A stretch of 36,724 nucleotides of DNA from the NCBI GenBank assembly GCA_021790115.1, contig JAJYIM010000021.1:1-36724 (forward strand), written 5' to 3'. Shown here in pieces: positions 31,831 to 36,724 of this stretch (the first letter of the stretch is position 1; every line of letters begins with the position of its first letter). The notes beneath the pieces were generated by a model. It was not told the origin of the DNA. It did not search any database and saw nothing but the letters and a program-made list of their open reading frames with translations. A program made the translations under genes and the position numbers. The stretch comes from Actinomycetes bacterium (GTDB lineage Bacteria; Actinomycetota; Thermoleophilia; BMS3ABIN01).

Positions 31831-32484
31831 ATGCATGCAACCAGAAAGACGTATCTCTCAGCCGCAGGGAAAGATTGGCTACTTCCCTTCTATGATCCGT
31901 TCACCAAACTGTTGGGGGTCGAAACAGTCCACAGCAAGCTCATCCGTCAAGCTGCCATCAGCTCTGGCCACCGTGTCCTTGAAATCGGTTGTGGGACAGG
32001 CAACTTGGCTATCCTTGCCAAGAGGCTGAGTCCCGCTGCTGAAGTGGCTGGGACCGATCCTGATCCGAAAGCCTTGGCGCGCGCTCGGCAAAAGGCCCAG
32101 CGACGTGGGGCCGCCCTGCAATTCGATCCCGGCTTTGCGGAGGAGTTGCCGTATCCCGACGCGTCGTTCGACCGGGTCTTATCTGCCTTCATGCTTCACC
32201 ATGTCAAGCCCGAGGGGAAACCACTGGCCCTGCGGCAAGCCTTTCGTGTCCTCAAGCCAGGAGGCTCCTTGCACCTCGTCGATTTCGAAGAGGGACAACA
32301 CCGCGCGGGCGGCCTTCACGGATTCATTGCCAGCATCGTCCACTCACGGCATGGATCGAGTCCCCAACACATCGTCCTTGGTCTCATACAGGGTGCTGGT
32401 TTCAAAGACAGTCAGGAGGTGGCTCACGAAACCACTATCATGGGGCGAATCGTGTACTACAAGGCCATTCGGCCTCCGTCTTGA
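31831..32484 (+). CDS. Class I SAM-dependent methyltransferase (integron cassette)
   Basis: 217 residues from ATG 31831, preceded by AAAGGAG. The SAM motif I is VLEIGCGTGNLAI (about 48-60), motif II region GTDPDPKAL, then FAEELPYPDASFDRVLSAFMLHH and VLKPGGSLHLVDFE, as in the UbiE/MenG-like group. A methyltransferase of unknown substrate, common among cassette genes. It is the first cassette after the attI candidate, 28 bp downstream of the core site. Confidence 0.9.
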   Translation: MHATRKTYLSAAGKDWLLPFYDPFTKLLGVETVHSKLIRQAAISSGHRVLEIGCGTGNLAILAKRLSPAAEVAGTDPDPKALARARQKAQRRGAALQFDPGFAEELPYPDASFDRVLSAFMLHHVKPEGKPLALRQAFRVLKPGGSLHLVDFEEGQHRAGGLHGFIASIVHSRHGSSPQHIVLGLIQGAGFKDSQEVAHETTIMGRIVYYKAIRPPS

Positions 32485-32496
32485 TCACCCACCGCT

Positions 32497-32594
32497 GCCT
32501 AACCCTGGCTTGCAGGCGGCGCGCTGCGCGCGGGCAACGTGCCGCCCGCGCTGGCGTCCCCTCGCCGCTGACGCGGCTCGGCGCGCCTGAAGCC
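32497..32594 (+). repeat. attC site lacking its R' box (split attC)
   Basis: R'' box GCCTAAC at 32497-32503, L'' GGCTTGCAGGCGGCGC from 32507, and L' GCGCCTGAAGCC ending at 32594. L'' and L' pair except for an extrahelical G in GGCTTgCAGGCG, the feature IntI uses for strand choice. An inner hairpin GCGCGGGC/GCCCGCGC lies between. The expected GTTRRRY is missing here; its exact complement GTTAGGC is found at 33216-33222, after the next gene. Confidence 0.7.
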
Positions 32595-32623
32595 TGTCGA
32601 TCTGTGTGACATAGGGAGAGCGC

Positions 32624-33205
32624 GTGGGAGACAGCAGGCCCTTTCGTGTCATGGGGCTAGTCAGCACCGTTGCAGCAGCAGCCGTGGCGAGTTTGCTTGC
32701 GGTGGGGGTGGCTGGACCTGCTGTCGCGCTGCCGGGTCTCGGCCTGAGGAACTGGCTCGTAGTGCTCTTTTCCGTCAATGTCGGGCTGTCCGGCGTCTCC
32801 TTCGGTGCGCTGCGGCAATTGAATCCCCTGGACCTCGCTGTGCTTATCCTGGCTGCCGTCGCCTTCGCTGGGTTCTGGCCCGGTCCGCGGAAGCCACACC
32901 GGGGCTGGATGGCGGCGACTATCGCCCTTCCGCTCGTCGGTGTCGGGGTGCTCCTGGTCACCGGTCTTTGGGGCCGCTCCGGCCTCATGAGCGCGGCGAT
33001 TGTGATGTCATTCCTCCTGCTCGGCTCCCGGATGTGGCTTGGCGTAACGGGCATCGCGGCAAACGCTCTGCTCCTGGTTGGGGACTTCGGTACGACCGGA
33101 TCGCGATCTCTCGTCATGGCTTTGCTGCTCGGTGTCGCATACGCGCTGCTTGTCGTCTGGTTCGTGGGCCTTGCCCTCGCGCTGCGATCGCGGAGTAAGA
33201 GGTGA
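32624..33205 (+). CDS. Membrane protein of unknown function
   Basis: 193 residues from GTG 32624, after a GGGAG-type site. About six hydrophobic helices: LVSTVAAAAVASLLAVGVAG, LVVLFSVNVGLSG, LDLAVLILAAVAFAGF, WMAATIALPLVGVGVLLVTG, SAAIVMSFLLLG, and ALLLGVAYALLVVWFVGLALAL, ending with RSRSKR. No catalytic motif is seen and I do not recognise the family. It lies between the two halves of an attC site, so it appears inserted into it. A longer antisense frame exists but has no protein-like features. Confidence 0.75.
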   Translation: MGDSRPFRVMGLVSTVAAAAVASLLAVGVAGPAVALPGLGLRNWLVVLFSVNVGLSGVSFGALRQLNPLDLAVLILAAVAFAGFWPGPRKPHRGWMAATIALPLVGVGVLLVTGLWGRSGLMSAAIVMSFLLLGSRMWLGVTGIAANALLLVGDFGTTGSRSLVMALLLGVAYALLVVWFVGLALALRSRSKR

Positions 33206-33215
33206 TGCGCCAAAC

Positions 33216-33222
33216 GTTAGGC
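33216..33222 (+). other. Displaced attC R' core box (GTTAGGC)
   Basis: Perfect GTTRRRY consensus and exact reverse complement of the R'' box at 32497. It lies 10 bp after the membrane-protein stop and has no R''/L'' of its own upstream. Confidence 0.6.
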
Positions 33223-33281
33223 ATCGCACTCCGGCTGGGGCTATAAGAAACATCCCCCAGACACTAGTCATTGCTAAACAT

Positions 33282-33313
33282 TGCAATTAGCGGAATAATA
33301 TTCCATAATTGCA
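33282..33313. promoter_or_regulatory. Long palindrome upstream of the DUF4143 ATPase
   Basis: Nested inverted repeats TGCAATTA-gc-GGAATA-a-TATTCC-a-TAATTGCA, ending 3 bp before the ATG. Probably an operator or an RNA hairpin around the start; the binder is unknown. Confidence 0.5.
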
Positions 33314-33316
33314 AGG

Positions 33317-34501
33317 ATGATTAAGCGTAGACTTCTATCAACCCTGAAACAGCGGCTTCAGGAAGTACCGGCCGTGGTATTGCTGGGTCCGCGTCAGGTG
33401 GGTAAGACCACGCTGGCGCTGGCGGTTGCTGAGCAGGAGGATGCGGTTTACCTGGATCTGGAGTCCGAACAGGACCGCGCCAAGCTGGCCGAACCCGAGC
33501 TGTATCTTGCCGATCACCTGGGCCGGCTGGTGATCCTGGATGAGGTCCATCGTGCCCCAGGTCTCTTTCCCGTGCTGCGCGGCATGATCGACCGTTCCCG
33601 CAGGGCCGGGAAACGGCATGGCCAGTACCTGCTGCTGGGTTCGGCGTCTCTGGATCTGCTCAAACAGTCCGGAGAGACGCTGGCCGGGCGTGTCAGCTAT
33701 CTTGAGCTTTCTCCTTTCGATGTCCTCGAGGTGGGGGAAGAGGGAGCTGGGGCGTCACGTGACCGGCTGTGGCTGCGCGGCGGATTTCCCGAGAGCCTGC
33801 TCGCGCCCGGCGAGCCCCAGAGCCTTCGCTGGCGGCAGGATTTTATCCGCACCTACCTGGAGCGGGACATCCCCCAGTTTGGGCCGCGTATAGCGGCCGA
33901 GACGCTGCGCCGTTTCTGGGCCATGCTTGCCCACAATCAGGGTGGGCAGCTGAATATCGCCCAGCTGGCCCGCAACCTGGGGGTCGATGCCAAGACCGCC
34001 GCCTCTTACATCGATCTTCTCACCGACCTGCTTCTGGTGCGCAGGCTTCCATCCTGGCGCGCAAACGTTGGCAAGCGGCTGGTAAAGTCGCCCAGGGTGT
34101 ATGTGCGCGACAGTGGCTTGGTCCACGCCCTGCTGGCCGTCGGCGACATGGAGACGCTGCTTTCACACCCGGTGCTGGGGGCAAGCTGGGAAGGTTATGT
34201 AATTGAGAATCTGTTTGCTGTTGCGCCTGATGGCGCAGAGGGGCATTTCTACCGGGCCAGCGGCGGCACCGAGATCGACCTTCTGCTTGGTTTCCCCGAT
34301 GAGAGCATGTGGGCGATCGAGATCAAACGCAGCCTCTCGCCGCGCCCTGAGCGCGGGTTTCATTCAGCGTGCTCTGATTTAAAGCCAGCGCGCAAGTTCG
34401 TGGTTTACCCCGGCGCCGAAACGTACCCCCTTAGCAACGATGTTCAGGCCATCCCGCTTTCCGGACTTGCCGGGCTTCTTACTGCTGAAGATTTTTCGTA
34501 G
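33317..34501 (+). CDS. AAA+ ATPase with DUF4143 domain
   Basis: 394 residues. The N-terminal AAA_14 P-loop domain has Walker A GPRQVGKTTLAL (about 24-35), Walker B LVILDEVHRA, and a sensor LLLGSASLDLLKQ. The C-terminal DUF4143 domain has LRGGFPESLL, WRQDFIRTYLERDIPQ, LARNLGVDAKTAASYIDLL and a nuclease-like end GGTEIDLLL ... WAIEIKRS. Widespread in bacteria and archaea, often mobile; function unsettled. No spaced ribosome site, so initiation may be leaderless. Its stop lies at the start of the second 184-bp repeat. Confidence 0.92.
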   Translation: MIKRRLLSTLKQRLQEVPAVVLLGPRQVGKTTLALAVAEQEDAVYLDLESEQDRAKLAEPELYLADHLGRLVILDEVHRAPGLFPVLRGMIDRSRRAGKRHGQYLLLGSASLDLLKQSGETLAGRVSYLELSPFDVLEVGEEGAGASRDRLWLRGGFPESLLAPGEPQSLRWRQDFIRTYLERDIPQFGPRIAAETLRRFWAMLAHNQGGQLNIAQLARNLGVDAKTAASYIDLLTDLLLVRRLPSWRANVGKRLVKSPRVYVRDSGLVHALLAVGDMETLLSHPVLGASWEGYVIENLFAVAPDGAEGHFYRASGGTEIDLLLGFPDESMWAIEIKRSLSPRPERGFHSACSDLKPARKFVVYPGAETYPLSNDVQAIPLSGLAGLLTAEDFS

Positions 34502-34683
34502 TCCAATCGATGGACTTTGATACAGCTGGGGATTATTATTAGGGTCCGGATAACACGCAAAGGCAAGTTTCTTCTGGATGAAGAGAAGCATGATTGCGGG
34601 GCAGTCATGTCATGAAGCCAAGTTACATTATATGGATTTGTTAGACCGGACAGCGTGTTATCTGGAACTGTATAAACATTGTT
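34500..34683 (+). repeat. 184-bp direct repeat copy 2, second attI-like site
   Basis: Same length as the copy at 31619-31802 with only a handful of substitutions (for example in the stretch before GTTAGACC). Identity ends exactly at GTT, where the downstream sequence changes from GGGC to AGCC. Because IntI cuts between G and TT of the core, this break is expected if different cassettes were joined to identical attI sites. Confidence 0.85.
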
Positions 34684-34708
34684 AGCCGTCACAGGAAGGA
34701 TGAGCAAG

Positions 34709-34984
34709 ATGGTTGGAAAGAATTCACAGTTGAAACGTCTCAGACTTCCGATACCCGACTTTGTTAAGCGAGCGCTCAAAGAGCGTGGTCTGATAGCTGA
34801 ATACAAAGCGCGGCCAGCGTACCAGCAGAACGACTACATCGGCTGGATAAACAGAGCGAAACATCAAGAGACGAAAGAGAAGAGGCTTTATCAAATGCTT
34901 GATGAACTTGAAGAGGGTGGCGTTTACATGAATATGGCGCATCCCCCATCCAGGAAAAACAAGAAAGGGTCGGAAGGAAAATGA
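34709..34984 (+). CDS. YdeI/OmpD-associated-like small protein (integron cassette)
   Basis: 91 residues from ATG 34709, which has GGAAGGA at proper spacing; ATG 34700 is also possible. The segment IPDFVKRALKERGLIAEYKARPAYQQNDYIGWINRAKHQETKEKRLYQMLDELEEG resembles the C-terminal domain of the YdeI/OmpD-associated family. It is cytosolic and function is uncertain. The stop overlaps the RidA start (ATGA), so the cassette is a two-gene operon. Confidence 0.75.
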   Translation: MVGKNSQLKRLRLPIPDFVKRALKERGLIAEYKARPAYQQNDYIGWINRAKHQETKEKRLYQMLDELEEGGVYMNMAHPPSRKNKKGSEGK

Positions 34985-35391
34985 GTATCGAATACGTAAG
35001 TCCCGATGGCTTGCACAAGGACCCCGCTTTCTCACAGGTGGTTATATCGCAGGGCAATGTACACACCGTCTATGTCGGCGGTCAGAATGCGGTTAACCCG
35101 GCTGGCGAAATTGTGGGCAAAGGTGATATAGGTCGCCAAACAGAACAAGTTTTTGAGAATCTTGAGATCGCACTTTCCGCAGCAGGGGCGCGATTGGAAA
35201 ACGTCATCAAGTGGAATGTCTACGTTGTTCAAGGACAATCGCTGCAACCAGCTTTCGAAGCATTCCAGCGTGTATTCGGGAATCGTTCTAATCCGCCACT
35301 TGTCACGGTGCTATTTGTTGCCGGGTTGGCGAATCCGGATTTTCTCTTGGAGATTGAAGCAATTGCCGCCGTTCCTCATAACAACGGCTAA
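34981..35391 (+). CDS. RidA (YjgF/YER057c/UK114) family protein (integron cassette)
   Basis: 136 residues. The family handles reactive enamine/imine intermediates; some members do other chemistry. Visible hallmarks: VVISQGNVHTVYVGGQNAVNPAGEIVGKGDIGRQTEQVFENLEIALSAAGA, VIKWNVYVV, and a C-terminal PPLVTVLFVAGLANPDFLLEIEAIAAV. The deaminase Arg of canonical RidA (usually in the RxxV segment before the C-terminal strand) is replaced in PPLVTVLFV, so it may belong to an Rid2-7 type. The stop codon lies inside the attC R'' box. Confidence 0.9.
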   Translation: MSIEYVSPDGLHKDPAFSQVVISQGNVHTVYVGGQNAVNPAGEIVGKGDIGRQTEQVFENLEIALSAAGARLENVIKWNVYVVQGQSLQPAFEAFQRVFGNRSNPPLVTVLFVAGLANPDFLLEIEAIAAVPHNNG

Positions 35392-35457
35392 CAAGGCGCT
35401 GCACCGGACGGCTTTTCCGCTACGCTCCAAAGCCGCCGGTGAGCTTGGTCGTTAGGC
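35386..35457 (+). repeat. Complete attC recombination site
   Basis: 72 bp from GGCTAAC (35386-35392) to GTTAGGC (35451-35457). The inner CAAGGCGCTGCACCGG pairs with CCGGTGAGCTTG apart from unpaired bases, and the outer boxes are complementary. The form CTAACAAGGCGCTGCACCGG ... GAGCTTGGTCGTTAGGC is a very common attC type in proteobacterial chromosomal integrons (from memory). Confidence 0.9.
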
Positions 35458-35467
35458 CGCACTTTTC

Positions 35468-35752
35468 TTAAGCTGGCCCCACGGTCAACTGCAGGCCCAG
35501 CGGCTTGAGCAACCGGTTGAGAGTCTGCTGTGTTGGATTGTATTTTGGATTGATGGCTCTCAGCACATTCGGGCTCGCCATCTTGATCTTCTCAGCATAT
35601 TCCTTTACTCCATAGGCCCGTACAATCTTCCCTAGAGCCACTTGCAGCGAAACACCCTCATCCAGCGCCGCCCTAATAAAATCACGCGCAAACTCGGGAT
35701 CCTGCAGGTCCTGCGCCAGCCCCTCATTCCAATCACGGCTTCTCTTTACCAT
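35468..35752 (-). CDS. HigA-type antitoxin of addiction module (integron cassette)
   Basis: 94 residues, HTH antitoxin of the killer/antidote pair: WNEGLAQDLQDPEFARDFIRAALDEGVSLQVALGKIVRAYG, then SPNVLRAINPKYNPTQQTLNRLLKPLGLQLTV with the recognition helix. The start ATG 35752 is preceded by AGGAGG 6 bp upstream. It overlaps the end of the restored toxin frame by about 20 bp. It lies on the strand opposite to the array, as is common for cassettes carrying toxin-antitoxin genes with their own promoter. Confidence 0.88.
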   Translation of the reverse strand: MVKRSRDWNEGLAQDLQDPEFARDFIRAALDEGVSLQVALGKIVRAYGVKEYAEKIKMASPNVLRAINPKYNPTQQTLNRLLKPLGLQLTVGPA

Positions 35753-36076
35753 GCTCAACCTCCTCATGCCAAAGTCTTTGCACCAACTTTATGTCCCTGC
35801 GCTGGCCTTTTTTCTCACCGTCACCAAGAAGGAGAATGATCTGGTCTTCTTAAATTCAAAGTAGGTTCGGTAACCCGGGCCAAAGGCGAGCCGCGCCTCC
35901 CAGACTCCCCGTCCAAGCGATTTACAGTCACCCAGGTTCCCGGTCTCAAATCGTAAGACTCGCGCTTGCACCCTGACCCGCGTAGTGACGTCCAAACCAG
36001 TCAGCCACGCTCTATAAGGGCTCTTGCCATCGGCAAGGATGAGTTCCCGAAGCTCACGTGGGCGTGTTGATCGCAT
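35733..36076 (-). pseudogene. HigB/RelE-like killer toxin, frameshifted (integron cassette)
   Basis: The first frame reads RELRELILADGKSPYRAWLTGLD, ARVLRFETGNLGDCKSLGRGVWEARLAFGPGYRTYFEF, typical of the COG3657 killer family. After about 35846-35851 the family C-terminus (DQIILLLGDGEKKGQRRDI) continues in another frame, down to a stop at 35733. One missing base in the AAGAAG stretch explains it. As read, the protein has a wrong C-terminus lacking the conserved LLxGGDKxxQ-like segment and is probably inactive, unless this is a sequence error. Confidence 0.85.
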
Positions 36077-36082
36077 TTGTCT

Positions 36083-36111
36083 ATCTTATCGCAAAAGATA
36101 TGTTTAGGCAA
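36083..36111 (-). promoter_or_regulatory. Promoter of the toxin-antitoxin cassette
   Basis: On the minus strand TTGCCT (36106-36111), 17 bp, TAAGAT (36083-36088), with the toxin ATG only 6 bp further: a leaderless start. Confidence 0.55.
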
Positions 36112-36724
36112 TCCATGTGCGGGCAAAGAGTTCAAAGTCCTATTAACAAGCTGCTGTCTGCCAAGAAAGATTAGCAAGATCAATCAAAAAGTCGATTCAA
36201 AACCTGTTCTTGCTACTAATGCAGGAATATCGTACGAAGTGACGGAGGGTTATGCTGCAAGAATTTGCAGTGTTGGGATTGATAAATGGAACTCGCATTT
36301 CAGTCGAAGCGTGCCGCGATTCCACATTGCAGAAGATGAGTTCGTGACCTGGACTTACTACCTACGACGTAGAAGCGATACAGGAGGCGGAAGAGGTAGG
36401 TTCGTGTATACGCCGCCCAACACCGGCTTCAGGCGACATTGGCTTCGCCGCTGCTGGTACGCTCCCGCCAAATGCCGAGTTGCGCGATAATGGCGAAGAG
36501 TTCCGATGCGCCCGCCGCTGCGCCCGAGCCAAGCCGGGGCCGGTCTCATGGCATGGCGTATTCAGCGCGGCGGCGAACGGAGTTTTTGACGGTGTCCTCT
36601 TAAGGGCACCTCTAATAATTTGATATAGCACTCAGTTGACACATGACGGCAGATGTTTGTCTATCTTGACTTGCTGTTTATTTCTTATTTCTGGCAATCA
36701 CTGCGATTTTCCGCCCTCAACCTC
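36112..36724. other. End of window: no supported gene
   Basis: A plus-strand frame (36077-36490) and a minus-strand frame (36362-36631) are open, but neither has a family resemblance or ribosome site. The segment includes an attC-like site (36415-36485). Beyond it lies sequence ending in an A+T-rich stretch, in which I see no feature. It is probably the remainder of the toxin-antitoxin cassette and the start of another. Confidence 0.4.
36415..36485 (+). repeat. attC-like site
   Basis: GCCCAAC (perfect RYYYAAC) at 36415-36421 and GTTGCGC at 36479-36485, 71 bp in all. Inner GGCTTCAGGCG and CGCCAAATGCC can pair at both ends with a mismatched middle. R' has one base off the consensus, so the call is tentative. 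Confidence 0.4.

Noticed and set aside
32485-33213. Minus-strand gene opposite the membrane protein
   Set aside because: The Ser/Thr/Arg/Pro-rich translation is typical of the antisense of a GC-rich gene and has no domain pattern; the plus frame gives clear membrane helices.
36077-36490. Plus-strand gene at the window end
   Set aside because: No recognisable family, no ribosome site, and it runs through an attC-like site.

Overview
The window looks like a chromosomal segment from a deep-branching, probably anaerobic or facultative member of the Actinomycetota. The reasons are the actinobacterial-type cytochrome bc operon (diheme QcrC, three-helix Rieske protein, QcrB), the actinobacterial gene order argJ-B-D-F-R-G-H, frequent leaderless promoters and moderately high G+C. 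The assignment is inferred from gene content and order only.

Left part (1-9.5 kb). A 3'-half tRNA-like fragment lies beside a 180-bp MITE-like palindromic element, followed by smpB. A minus-strand operon of DUF488 and qcrC-qcrA-qcrB follows. Then come an alkyladenine DNA glycosylase, an MFS exporter with no usual start codon, a truncated ABC ATPase next to a marR gene, and a cobalamin riboswitch in front of a NiCoT cobalt/nickel permease. Two more partial copies of the MITE-like element flank the ABC/marR/NiCoT block.

Middle part (9.2-19.5 kb). Two tRNA-Ala genes (UGC, CGC) are separated by palindromic repeat spacers. A TetR regulator and a DHA2 exporter follow, with a double palindromic operator upstream of the exporter. 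Next are a 5'-truncated SpoIIE phosphatase fragment and an ABC-2 exporter whose ATPase is broken by an exact 7-bp tandem duplication. A FrnE/DsbA-family gene has an in-frame UGA exactly at the first Cys of its CPWC motif, with a SECIS-like hairpin 20 nt downstream. After an alpha/beta hydrolase comes a complete 2,996-bp IS1-like transposon. It has 16-bp perfect terminal repeats, an 8-bp target duplication and three passenger genes, including an XRE-ImmA/IrrE protein with an unknown partner.

Right-centre (19.3-30.3 kb). A third tRNA-Ala (GGC) is followed by a long minus-strand operon. In transcription order it is a small thioredoxin-fold gene, argJ, argB, argD, argF, argR, argG, argH, a frameshifted second alkyladenine glycosylase, a NIF3-like gene and tyrS. 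The first gene is a second candidate selenoprotein: UGA replaces the conserved Cys of a C-R-x-Y motif and a stronger SECIS-like stem follows. A leaderless promoter overlapped by ARG-box-like sequences precedes it, so ArgR probably represses the whole operon. argC is not in the window.

Right end (30.5-36.7 kb). This is a chromosomal integron. An IntI-type integrase points in the same direction as its cassettes. A 184-bp attI candidate occurs twice, and the two copies diverge exactly after GTT of the core site. The cassettes encode a methyltransferase, a membrane protein apparently inserted inside an attC, an AAA/DUF4143 ATPase, a YdeI-like plus RidA pair, and a HigBA-type toxin-antitoxin pair with a frameshifted toxin. 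One attC is textbook (35386-35457).

The points most worth following are the two UGA-containing redox proteins, the cargo-carrying IS1-like transposon and the integron with a duplicated attI. Several single-gene frame disruptions (mpg2, ABC ATPase, toxin, MFS start) could be real decay or consensus errors and should be checked against reads.
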